Shown here: positions 1 to 7,290 of the stretch, one piece after another | Numbering within the stretch: position 1 is the first letter of the stretch | Layout of the letters: the number at the start of each line of letters is the position of its first letter | Notes under the pieces: generated by a model | Database searches by the model: none | What the model saw: only the letters and a program-made list of their open reading frames with translations | What the model was told of the DNA's origin: nothing | NCBI GenBank assembly: GCA_046496815.1 | Contig: JAWOGN010000054.1 | Span: 1 to 14,224 of the forward strand | Length of the DNA: 14,224 nucleotides | Direction of reading: 5' to 3' | From: JAWOGN01 sp046496815 | Lineage (GTDB): Bacteria; Desulfobacterota; DSM-4660; Desulfatiglandales; Desulfatiglandaceae | Position numbers and translations under genes: made by a program

Positions 1-505
1 CCATTCCCGCTTTGGCGGCGCTTTCGAATTCCCGCAGGGCATCTTCGAGGGATCCGTGTTCATCGGCCGCTTTCTCCATTGCTCTCACTGCCGGGGAAAG
101 GGTATCGACAAGCGTTTTATCTCCCGTGGTTGCCTTACCAATTTCAAGGATGCCCTTTTCAGCCGATTGAAACATCTGGACCAGGTCACCGAGGCTCAGT
201 TCCGTCTTTCCGGCCGATGCCTGAGCGAGTCTCAGGAAAAACGTTCCATAGAGCGCCCCCATGGCCCCCCCGACAGAATTGAGGACGACCATGCCGACCC
301 CTTTGATGATCCCCTCAAAATCCTTCCCCTGAATTTCGGGCAATTTTTTCTTCACCTCTCGAAAGCATTTGGCCATATTGACGCCATGGTCTCCATCCCC
401 AATGGCACCATCCAGCTCAGACAGATAATCCTTTTCTCTTTCGACCGTATCACAGATGTCTTCGAAGGCGCGGAACATCTGATCGGGTGATATGGTGCCC
501 GTCAT
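1..505 (-). CDS. dhaL: DhaL-type ADP/ATP-binding subunit of a dihydroxyacetone (tetrulose) kinase, C-terminus cut by window edge
   Basis: About 168 residues are visible from the ATG at 503-505; the family is about 210 aa, so roughly 40 C-terminal residues lie beyond the left edge. DhaL is the cytoplasmic nucleotide-binding subunit that works with DhaK to phosphorylate dihydroxyacetone-like ketoses. The sequence shows DGAIGDGDHG at residues 32-41, with the three aspartates D32, D37 and D39 that hold Mg-nucleotide in the family. It also shows a GGAMGALYGTFF stretch and GDKTLVDTLSPA, both DhaL signatures. The gene starts 3 bp after the dhaK stop, with a GAGGA ribosome-binding site inside the end of dhaK, so the two are translationally coupled. 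Whether a DhaM phosphodonor gene follows cannot be seen. Family assignment is sure. The ketose used is not; the context suggests a tetrulose rather than dihydroxyacetone. Confidence 0.95.
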   Translation of the reverse strand, partial: MTGTISPDQMFRAFEDICDTVEREKDYLSELDGAIGDGDHGVNMAKCFREVKKKLPEIQGKDFEGIIKGVGMVVLNSVGGAMGALYGTFFLRLAQASAGKTELSLGDLVQMFQSAEKGILEIGKATTGDKTLVDTLSPAVRAMEKAADEHGSLEDALREFESAAKAGM

Positions 506-508
506 TTT

Positions 509-1510
509 TTATCCTCTGAGTTTGTAATACGGTGTGTTTGCCGGGGCTCCGAGAAGTTCCTCGAGCTCGCTGTCGAGCTTTGTTAAGGTAACCGAAAAAC
601 CCGCCATTTCCAAGCCGGTAAAAAACTCCCCGACGTATGAGCGACCGATCTGAATTCCCTTCTCCGTCAAGAGCTGCCGCACTTTCCGGTAGCAAATATA
701 CAGTTCCATATGGGGCGTGCCCCCGAGGCCGTTGATGAGTAGGGCGACTTCATCCCCTGCCGCAAAAGGCAAATCTTCGATCACTTCTATTGCCATTTTC
801 TCGCTGATCTCGTCAGCGCGCATCATTTTTATTTTGGCGGTTCCAGGCTCACCGTGATGGCCCACGGCGTATTCCATTTCATCTTCAGCCAGCGTGAAGG
901 TGGGCGTTCCCTTGGCCGGCACTGTGCAGGGGGAAATCGCCACTCCGATGGTGCGGGTGTTTGCATTGAGTTTCTCCACCGCTGCTTTGCATTCCTCAAG
1001 GCTTCCGCCTGCTGCGGCTTTGGCCCCCGCAACCTTCCAACCCAGGACAGAACCCACGACCCCTCTGCGTTTGGAGATTTCTTCTTTGGGTCCGGACCCG
1101 ACATCATCTGTAGATATCGCTTGTTCGACGATAATCCCTTCTGCCCGGGCCATGTCTGCCGCAAGTTGAAAGTTCATCACATCCCCCGCATAATTGCCAA
1201 GGAGAAACAGCACCCCTTTACCGGAATCCACCGCTTTGGCGGCTTCGAAACATGCCAATGGGGGAGGCGAGGTAAATACCTCGCCCACCGCGACGGCATC
1301 GAGCATACCCTCGCCGATAAAACCGATGAAGGCCGGTTTGTGGCCGGAACCGCCGCCTGAGACAATGCCCACCTTGTCCGCAACCGGTGCATCTCTCTTG
1401 ACAAGGACTCTTGCCGTTTCCAGTCTTCGGACGTATTGACTGTGGACATCGACAAAGCCTTCCAGCATTTCATCCACCACGTCGTACGGATCGTTGATGA
1501 ACTTTTTCAT
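509..1510 (-). CDS. dhaK: DhaK-type dihydroxyacetone/tetrulose kinase subunit
   Basis: The 333-aa protein has the normal length for a stand-alone DhaK, the subunit that binds the ketose covalently. SGGGSGHKPA at residues 51-60 contains H57, GNYAGD contains D110, and HHGEPG contains H219. These match E. coli DhaK His56, Asp109 and His218, the last of which forms the hemiaminal with the substrate carbonyl (family knowledge from memory). The ATG at 1510 follows a GGGAGGA ribosome-binding site. The gene lies 35 bp after the RpiB-like gene and 3 bp before dhaL. DhaK homologues in mycobacterial erythritol and threitol pathways phosphorylate erythrulose. With an RpiB-like isomerase and TIM-barrel isomerases next door, an erythrulose kinase (LerK/DerK-like) is as likely here as a true dihydroxyacetone kinase. 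Substrate choice is inference. Confidence 0.95.
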   Translation of the reverse strand: MKKFINDPYDVVDEMLEGFVDVHSQYVRRLETARVLVKRDAPVADKVGIVSGGGSGHKPAFIGFIGEGMLDAVAVGEVFTSPPPLACFEAAKAVDSGKGVLFLLGNYAGDVMNFQLAADMARAEGIIVEQAISTDDVGSGPKEEISKRRGVVGSVLGWKVAGAKAAAGGSLEECKAAVEKLNANTRTIGVAISPCTVPAKGTPTFTLAEDEMEYAVGHHGEPGTAKIKMMRADEISEKMAIEVIEDLPFAAGDEVALLINGLGGTPHMELYICYRKVRQLLTEKGIQIGRSYVGEFFTGLEMAGFSVTLTKLDSELEELLGAPANTPYYKLRG

Positions 1511-1545
1511 GTTTTCCTCCCTGTCCGGGTTAATTTCTTTCCGGA

Positions 1546-1992
1546 CTATTTCTGGTGTTTCTCCGCGTATTCATAAATTCTTTGTATCTTCGGCTCGGAT
1601 CTCCCGCCGGGCACATACTCCGAATTCATCCAGATCGTCACCAGGGTTTTGGCCAGTTCCGCGCCCATCACCTGCGAACCCAATGTCATGATGTTGACGT
1701 TGTTGCTTTTCCTGGAACGCTCCGTTGAGTAAGGGTCCGCACAGAGTGCCGCGTAAGCCCCGGGGACCTTGTTGGCGGTAATGCACATGCCGATGCCTGT
1801 GCCGCAAATAAGAATTCCTCGGTCGTGTTTGCCGCTTGCAACGGCTTCAGCCACGGCGATGGCGACATTGGCATAGATGGGATCCTCTCTTCCGTAATCT
1901 TCCCACTCGTATCCCAAATCAGTGAGGTGTTTTTTAACGACCTCCTTCAGATCAGCCGCGTTGGGATCGCACCCCACAGCTATTTTTTTCAT
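1546..1992 (-). CDS. RpiB/LacAB-family sugar-phosphate isomerase, probably tetrose-phosphate specific
   Basis: The 148-aa length is typical of RpiB (ribose-5-phosphate isomerase B). The family core is present: GCD at residues 7-9, ICGTGIGMCI with catalytic C63 and T65, NNVN at 97-100, and GGR ending at R131 for phosphate binding. Compared with E. coli RpiB from memory, the early histidine in GCDH is proline here (P10), and the ring-opening histidine in SRQHN is serine here (S96 in SRKSN). The catalytic Cys and Thr that move the proton are kept. This pattern suggests an isomerase for an open-chain substrate such as D-erythrulose 4-phosphate / D-erythrose 4-phosphate (EryI-like, EC 5.3.1.34). 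The ATG overlaps the stop of the upstream TIM-barrel gene by 4 bp, which implies coupling. Family assignment is firm; the tetrose substrate is inferred from the missing histidines and from dhaKL. Confidence 0.93.
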   Translation of the reverse strand: MKKIAVGCDPNAADLKEVVKKHLTDLGYEWEDYGREDPIYANVAIAVAEAVASGKHDRGILICGTGIGMCITANKVPGAYAALCADPYSTERSRKSNNVNIMTLGSQVMGAELAKTLVTIWMNSEYVPGGRSEPKIQRIYEYAEKHQK

Positions 1993-2876
1993 GCGTTTCT
2001 CTCCATATTCCTTGATTCTTCTTGAACTGGTGTGGAAGACAGCGCCCGTTGCACAAAACGTAACGATCCGGACATCACCCGTCTGATTTCTTTGAGCGCA
2101 ACCGGTGAAGTCGCTCGCCTGGGCGATGCGTCCCGCGCTCTCGACACTCTTAAAGGAATTTCAAGACACAACGGATGTGGGTTCGGCTCCAGCGCCAACT
2201 CCTTTAAGATGGTGTCATAGTCGATGTCGCCCCTGCCGATCTCTGTAAAATGCCATCCCGAGGCGTCTGAGGCGACATCTTTGATATGGAAATGCGCCGT
2301 GTAAGGGAGTGCAGGTTTGTAGTCATCTTCGGGTCTCAATTTCTCGAAAAAATGAGAAATGAGGTTGCCGAAGTCATAATTCAGCCTCACGCTCTTCGAT
2401 CCGATTTGTTTGATCACCGTGGGGGCGGTCTCTCCGTGATCGATCACATTCTTCTTGCCATCCCCCGGATTTTCCAGGACGATCATCATGTCAAGCGGCT
2501 CCGCCCACTGAGCCAGTTGTTCGATATTCTCCATGAACTTCTTCTTTCTTTGCTCCGGCCCGGCGTTTGAGATAATGTATGTTGCGCCGATCGCTTTTGC
2601 AAAGTCCATTCGTCCCTTGAATATGTCGACTGCATTGTCCTGCGACAGATCGATATGGGAAGCGAACGAGAGGCATGTCAGGCCATAGGTATCGAGAATG
2701 GACAAAATCAGTTTGGCGTTTGCATTTGAAAAATACTCCTCGGTAAAGGGATCGGTGTATCCCTCGATAAACGCCACCTCGACTTGCTTGATCTCGAGAT
2801 CGGAAATCTCTTTGAAGGAAACTGAGAAGTCATACCCATCATAAGCTGCGGTGCTAATCAAGATCGGATTGTTCAT
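1989..2876 (-). CDS. Sugar-phosphate isomerase/epimerase, AP-endonuclease-2-like TIM barrel (third of three)
   Basis: The 295-aa protein belongs to the xylose-isomerase-like TIM-barrel superfamily. Likely divalent metal ligands fall in the usual order: E135 in VLENPGD, D168 in LNYDFGN, H197 in HFHIKD and E239 in CLEIP. IGRGDIDYDTIL at about 213-224 is a common late motif of these isomerases. The frame is open upstream to an ATG at 2915, but that would overlap the preceding gene by 29 bp. The ATG at 2876 follows an AGGG site and begins 10 bp after the previous stop, so it is preferred. The protein ends in a basic Arg/Ser-rich segment from about residue 243. Proteins of this family act as hydroxypyruvate, tagatose, erythrulose-phosphate or oxo-acid isomerases, epimerases or decarboxylases, so the exact reaction cannot be read from sequence. 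A tetrulose-phosphate isomerase or epimerase role (LerI-like) fits the neighbours. Confidence 0.88.
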   Translation of the reverse strand: MNNPILISTAAYDGYDFSVSFKEISDLEIKQVEVAFIEGYTDPFTEEYFSNANAKLILSILDTYGLTCLSFASHIDLSQDNAVDIFKGRMDFAKAIGATYIISNAGPEQRKKKFMENIEQLAQWAEPLDMMIVLENPGDGKKNVIDHGETAPTVIKQIGSKSVRLNYDFGNLISHFFEKLRPEDDYKPALPYTAHFHIKDVASDASGWHFTEIGRGDIDYDTILKELALEPNPHPLCLEIPLRVSRARDASPRRATSPVALKEIRRVMSGSLRFVQRALSSTPVQEESRNMERNA

Positions 2877-2886
2877 GATGATGACC

Positions 2887-3852
2887 CTAGTCGAAGGAAA
2901 AAATGCTTGTTTCAATGAACCGCCAGGTTTCCAGATAATCCCCTTTTGTCAATAGCAGCTCAATTCGACCGTTGTCCACATCTTCCAGGCGTTTCCAAAT
3001 CTTATTGGAAATCCTGCTGTTCACCTCAAATACGCCGCGGATATCCCAGCGGGTCGGAGACGTGTCGGATGTCAGATAGTCCTGGTAGCCATATTTTTTC
3101 AGATAATAGAGAAATTCAACATATTCCAAAAAATGCTTGCTTCCGCAGAAGTAATCCCAGTCCCACTTACCGTCATTGTCGTTGACATGGATGTAGCATT
3201 TGAAAGGACTCTCGGCCAGCAGGGCAAAGGCCTCTGCGGGGTTCTCATTCCCATACATGGAATGGCCGAAGTCGAGGGTAACCCCCATGTCTTTGCACTG
3301 AATATCATTGAGTAAACACAGGGCCTTGGCTGCGGTGTCAACGAAGCAATGTCCTCTGGTTTCACTCGGCTTATACTCAATAAACAGCGGAACTTCGGGC
3401 ATGTATGCGCCTGCGGTCCCGAAGGCCTCTACCAGATATTTCCAGGATCGAGCGTAGTCGTTTTGAAACGAAAATTCATACCCATCGCCGAGCGGACAGC
3501 AGGTGACTTTATTTGCGCCGACTCCTGCCGCGAATTCCTTGGCCTCTTTGATAAACCGTACGGCCTTTTCCCGGATGCTTTTGTCGTTCGAGGTTAGTCC
3601 GCCATTCCTGAATTCAGGTTCCGCCTTGACATTCACGTTGACGGCCGCCACGTTCAGGCCGTACTTTTTCAGAAGTCCTTTGGTTTCAGTCGGACTGAGA
3701 ACCTCATAGGGATAAACGATCTCCACCCCATCGTAGCCATCGATTTGGGTCATCAGTTGGAATTTTTCCTCGAGGGTGAGCGGCGCATTGTATTCGTGAA
3801 AACGGTCTTTGGTCTTGGACAAAAAACCGGTAATTATTGCCATCTTCAACAT
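2887..3852 (-). CDS. Xylose-isomerase-like TIM-barrel protein, sugar isomerase/epimerase (second of three)
   Basis: The 321-aa TIM-barrel protein belongs to the same superfamily as its two neighbours but is clearly diverged from both. Likely metal ligands are E159 in FIEYKPSE, D194 in LDFGHS with H197 three residues later, H222 in IHVNDNDGKWDWD, and D263 in TSDTSP. The last position is Asp where the paralogues have Glu. The acidic and aromatic stretch at 224-234 and the long helical C-terminus after residue 275 resemble the larger rhamnose- or xylose-isomerase-like branch of the superfamily more than the short Hyi/OtnI branch. The ATG at 3852 has a GGGAG ribosome-binding site 7 nt upstream, which supports it over the in-frame ATG at 3843. 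It sits 25 bp after one paralogue and 10 bp before the other. The reaction is unknown; isomerase, epimerase or beta-keto sugar-acid decarboxylase are all possible. Confidence 0.87.
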   Translation of the reverse strand: MLKMAIITGFLSKTKDRFHEYNAPLTLEEKFQLMTQIDGYDGVEIVYPYEVLSPTETKGLLKKYGLNVAAVNVNVKAEPEFRNGGLTSNDKSIREKAVRFIKEAKEFAAGVGANKVTCCPLGDGYEFSFQNDYARSWKYLVEAFGTAGAYMPEVPLFIEYKPSETRGHCFVDTAAKALCLLNDIQCKDMGVTLDFGHSMYGNENPAEAFALLAESPFKCYIHVNDNDGKWDWDYFCGSKHFLEYVEFLYYLKKYGYQDYLTSDTSPTRWDIRGVFEVNSRISNKIWKRLEDVDNGRIELLLTKGDYLETWRFIETSIFSFD

Positions 3853-3877
3853 CGGTGTACTCCCTTCTTAATTTGTT

Positions 3878-4714
3878 TTACATATCCCAAATATCGTCTA
3901 AGAATTTAAGGCCTGCGGCATACTCTCGCCGAACCCGAGTCGATTCGCAGATGATTTCCAGATCGAGCGATCCCCCATATCCCACATGCTTGAGTGCGGC
4001 AATTAAACGCCGCCAATCGATCGATCCTGCTCCCGGCCTGAGCGACACGTTCTCGTGACCGAAGTTGTCGCACAGGTGCGTTCCTACGATTCGCCGCCCC
4101 AATTTGGCAGGGATGAGATCCAGGTTCTCCTTGGCCGCCCAGGCGTGCCCGGTATCAAAATTCAAATAGAGCGGTTCCGGATCGAGTTGATCACAGAGGC
4201 GCAGAAAACCATCGATCCCACCGATCAGTGCTGCGGGCAGGATCTCTAATGCCAATTGCCGCCCCGCATTCCGGACCAGCTCAAGCAGCCGTCCCACCTT
4301 ATCCGTCAAACGGGCGAAATAGGCATCGTATGCTTTTTGACCCAAAGGTTCCTTAAACGCGAAAGCGGGCAGCGGAACCGTGATGATAAGACATTCATCG
4401 AAGAGACTCGCGATCTCCAAGACGTATTTCATTTCCGACGGTCCCGAGTCAGAGATGAGCGCTGTTGGATTTGAAAAAGCTTCCATCATGAAATGCGCCA
4501 CAAACTGCGTCGCCTCGATGCCGAGTTCGGCGGATCGGCGTCGGACCCGTTTTGCGCCCCCTGTCCAATCCCGAAGGCCCGCTTTATGGAAAACCTCCAA
4601 CTGAAAGCCACGGAAACCCAGTTGAGCAATATTCGTAAGTTCCTCGGTCACGTGGTGGGGTGTGAAACGATCGCCGAATCTCGACAGAAAATATGCCGGT
4701 GAAACCCCAAACAA
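3878..4714 (-). CDS. Sugar-phosphate isomerase/epimerase, AP-endonuclease-2-like TIM barrel (first of three), TTG start
   Basis: The 278-aa TIM-barrel protein has likely metal ligands E157 in ALEILP, D187 in FDTGHAW with H190, H213 in GTHLCDN and E253 in LDLEI. LRPGAGSIDW at 225-234 is the usual late-barrel motif of sugar-phosphate isomerases/epimerases. The only start that keeps the first beta strand (FGVSPAYF) is TTG at 4712-4714, with a GGAGG site 8 nt upstream; the next ATG lies deep inside the barrel near residue 76. The gene follows tctA by 50 bp, so it is the first enzyme gene after the transporter. Family knowledge gives isomerases, 3-epimerases and oxo-sugar-acid decarboxylases as candidates. 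The sequence alone does not decide among them. Being one of three unlike copies argues that each does a different step. Confidence 0.87.
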   Translation of the reverse strand: MFGVSPAYFLSRFGDRFTPHHVTEELTNIAQLGFRGFQLEVFHKAGLRDWTGGAKRVRRRSAELGIEATQFVAHFMMEAFSNPTALISDSGPSEMKYVLEIASLFDECLIITVPLPAFAFKEPLGQKAYDAYFARLTDKVGRLLELVRNAGRQLALEILPAALIGGIDGFLRLCDQLDPEPLYLNFDTGHAWAAKENLDLIPAKLGRRIVGTHLCDNFGHENVSLRPGAGSIDWRRLIAALKHVGYGGSLDLEIICESTRVRREYAAGLKFLDDIWDM

Positions 4715-4764
4715 AGAGGCGCCCTCCCGCTTTTTCTTTCCTGCGTATTCATGTCAGGTTCGTA

Positions 4765-6288
4765 TCATTTTTTTCTTAGAAGCCTGTGTATCAATCCGTC
4801 TTTGAGATCCCGAAACAATTTAAACTGGCTGACAATCGTCCACACGATTATCAAAAACAGAATCAAAGAAACCGGCCGGGTAAAGACCGGCAAGAAACTC
4901 CCCTGAGAGACCATCAAAGCCCTTCGCAGGTTTTCATCGGCCATGGGACCTAAAATGACGCCGATGACCAGGGGGGCAATGGGATACCCCATTTCGGTCA
5001 GAAAGTAGGCAACAATTCCCACCGGCAGCATGAGGTAAAGATTATACACATTGATGCCCAAGGAGTAAGAGCCGATAATGCACAGGACACCGACGACCGG
5101 CATGAAGAGCGGCGGGGGAATTCGCAAAACTTTGACGACCTGTTTCGCCATCAACATGCCGACGACCCACATGGTGAGGGAAGCGAGAAGGAGAATGGCC
5201 GCCACTTCGATGATGAAATTGGGATGCTCAAAGGTGATCATGGGGCCGGGCGTGACCCCGTGGAGCATGAGAGCCCCCAGCAGCATGGCGGCAGGCGGAC
5301 TTCCCGGGATACCCAGGTTGAGCAGTGGAATCATGGCGCCGCCCACGCACGCATTATTGGCCGTCTCGGTGGAGAGTACGGCCGTGTACTCTCCCTTGCC
5401 GAAGCGTTCAGGGTGCTTGGAGACGTTTTTGGCCGCGCCGTAGGAAACCCAAGCCGCAATATCTTCCCCGATGCCGGGAACGGATCCGATCCCCACACCG
5501 ATCAGCGCCGACCGGACGATATGCGGGATGTTTCTCAGAACTGTGCCGAATTCCGGTAAAATTCTCTGAAATTTCTGGGCTTCCCCGATCACTAACCGTT
5601 CCTTGAGTACCTGAATGATTTGAGGAATGCCGAAGGCGCCGATCAGCACGGGAACCACCTCGATGCCGCTCTCCAGTTCAGCAATACCGAAGCTGAATCT
5701 GGGGTAAAACTGCAGGAGGTCCCTGCCGACACAGGCCATGAAGAGTCCCAAAAAGCCGGAGATCCAGCCCTTTATCACCAGATCCGGACTGGTCAGGGTA
5801 CCGCTGATGAGAATTCCGAAAAAGGCGAGCAGAAAGAACTCAAAAGATGTAAACTGAAGTGCAAAAATGGAAATAATAGGGGAAATACTCACCAGGAAGA
5901 GCATGCTGATGATGGTGCCGATCGCGGAGGCGGTGGTGGTCAGGCCGATGGCCCTGCCGCCTTCCCCCTTGCACGCAAGGGGGTAGCCGTCCAGAGCCGT
6001 CGCAGCGGAAGCGGCCGTTCCCGGAATGTTGATAAGAATCGACGCATAGGATCCTCCGTAGGTCCCACCTACATAAATGGAAAGCAGGCATAACATGGCG
6101 GTGGCCGGTCCCATCCCATAGGTCAAGGCAGTCAGCAGGGCCACACCGAGAGTCGATGTAAGGCCGGGCATCGCCCCGAACATGATTCCCAGGATGACCG
6201 ATCCGCAGAGGATCACCAGATTCATGGGATCTGAAGCGAGATGCAAGATGGTTTCAAAATAGAAAGCGATTCTTTCCAGGAAAACCAT
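4765..6288 (-). CDS. tctA: TctA-family large membrane subunit of a tripartite tricarboxylate (TTT) transporter
   Basis: The 507-aa polytopic membrane protein is the main permease of a secondary, binding-protein-dependent carboxylate importer. Family signatures are strong: GAMPGLTSTLGVALLTAL near residues 38-55, GGSYASILINIPGTAAS at about 78-94, and a mirrored second half with GSVPGIGEDIAAWVSYGAAK followed by NACVGGAMIPLLNLGIPGSP. The frame is open for 47 more codons upstream, but those overlap the end of tctB and contain no TctA-like sequence. The ATG at 6288, with a GAGGG site 11 nt upstream and 28 bp after tctB, is the likely start and gives the usual family length. It lies between tctB and three isomerase genes, which suggests that the imported compound feeds those enzymes. 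Known TTT substrates are mostly carboxylates, including sugar acids. Confidence 0.95.
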   Translation of the reverse strand: MVFLERIAFYFETILHLASDPMNLVILCGSVILGIMFGAMPGLTSTLGVALLTALTYGMGPATAMLCLLSIYVGGTYGGSYASILINIPGTAASAATALDGYPLACKGEGGRAIGLTTTASAIGTIISMLFLVSISPIISIFALQFTSFEFFLLAFFGILISGTLTSPDLVIKGWISGFLGLFMACVGRDLLQFYPRFSFGIAELESGIEVVPVLIGAFGIPQIIQVLKERLVIGEAQKFQRILPEFGTVLRNIPHIVRSALIGVGIGSVPGIGEDIAAWVSYGAAKNVSKHPERFGKGEYTAVLSTETANNACVGGAMIPLLNLGIPGSPPAAMLLGALMLHGVTPGPMITFEHPNFIIEVAAILLLASLTMWVVGMLMAKQVVKVLRIPPPLFMPVVGVLCIIGSYSLGINVYNLYLMLPVGIVAYFLTEMGYPIAPLVIGVILGPMADENLRRALMVSQGSFLPVFTRPVSLILFLIIVWTIVSQFKLFRDLKDGLIHRLLRKK

Positions 6289-6316
6289 GGAATGTTTTAC
6301 CCTCGATCGGTGGATG

Positions 6317-7081
6317 TCAGAAGTCCATGTACCAGACCTTGTCCAGGAAGGCCGTAACAAGACCCTCAGTGGGCATGGGCACCAGCAGAAAGTATTTAAA
6401 GACCGGTAGGACGATAAACGGTGCCGCAAACGCGATGATCATGCCGGTTTTGTATTTTTTTCTGAGGATGGGATTTGTGCGGGCCAGCACCCAGGCGTAG
6501 ACACAATAGGACAGGATGAAACAGAGCGTCAGTATATCGGCTGCATAGGGGATAATGTTATCAAGCAAGGCATCGATTCTTGCACCAAAATAGATTATGA
6601 GCACAGCGAGGCCCGCCAGGTAGAAAAAGAAAAGTTTTTTCAAAATCCCATCATTATCGAAATAGAACATGGGAATGAAGACAGAGAGAAAAAGAACGCT
6701 CCCGAGGAAAAAATCGATTCTCGGAATATTCAGGTAAACAAAGGAGAGGAACAGGGTGACGATCGCATAGTATCTGAAGGTCGGCGCACTGACCAGGAAT
6801 TCAACGTTGCGTTTGCTCAACAACCATCGTATGACCTTGCCGATTTCTTCCCTGCCGACCGTCTTCCATGCAGTCCTGGTCAGGATTGCGCCCAAAATGA
6901 TTATCACGAACCCCACCAATAAAGGGAAAAGGGCAGGGGAAACGAACCAAACATTCTGAACGCCCCCCCAACTGTCTTTCATGGGCATCTTGAATGCCTG
7001 TCCGACAATCCAGGCGCCAAAGATCAGGATAATGATACCTGAAAAAAAGTCAGCCTTCCTAAGTTTCTCTTTGTCCATCAT
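6317..7081 (-). CDS. tctB: TctB-like small membrane subunit of TTT transporter, longer than usual
   Basis: The protein is 254 aa from the ATG at 7081, or 253 aa from the adjacent ATG at 7078. GAGG lies 10 nt before 7081. The N-terminal pattern of a short charged segment followed by a hydrophobic helix (about residues 11-30) and a second helix ending in LGAILT (48-68) is typical of TctB. The C-terminal hydrophobic stretch ending FLLVPMPTEG also fits. Classical TctB proteins are about 140-180 aa with four helices. Here I count about seven hydrophobic segments (11-30, 48-68, 104-120, 122-141, 149-166, 178-200, 212-235), so the centre looks expanded. The gene sits between tctC and tctA, which supports the role. 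The 209-bp gap before it (7082-7290) contains no convincing gene, only a 5-bp stem hairpin at 7183-7196. Confidence 0.85.
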   Translation of the reverse strand: MMDKEKLRKADFFSGIIILIFGAWIVGQAFKMPMKDSWGGVQNVWFVSPALFPLLVGFVIIILGAILTRTAWKTVGREEIGKVIRWLLSKRNVEFLVSAPTFRYYAIVTLFLSFVYLNIPRIDFFLGSVLFLSVFIPMFYFDNDGILKKLFFFYLAGLAVLIIYFGARIDALLDNIIPYAADILTLCFILSYCVYAWVLARTNPILRKKYKTGMIIAFAAPFIVLPVFKYFLLVPMPTEGLVTAFLDKVWYMDF

Positions 7082-7290
7082 GGGGAATTGACCTCGAGCA
7101 CTAATCCGTTTGATTATCGACGCGGCGAACTGGTTGTGTTTCGCCTTATAGACGGGAGGACGGCCATCGAACTCCGGCAAGGCGCCGCAGACGGCGTGCA
7201 ATCCTCCATAATCAAAGCTTGCCGGCTTTCAGGATCAGGAGACTGGGACTGCAATTTCCGCCCGCGGCATACCTCCGGAATGAAAATCGG

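Noticed and set aside
6289..6429. N-terminal extension of TctA by 47 codons
   Set aside because: It overlaps the end of tctB, has no TctA-like sequence, and the ATG at 6288 gives the family's normal N-terminus.
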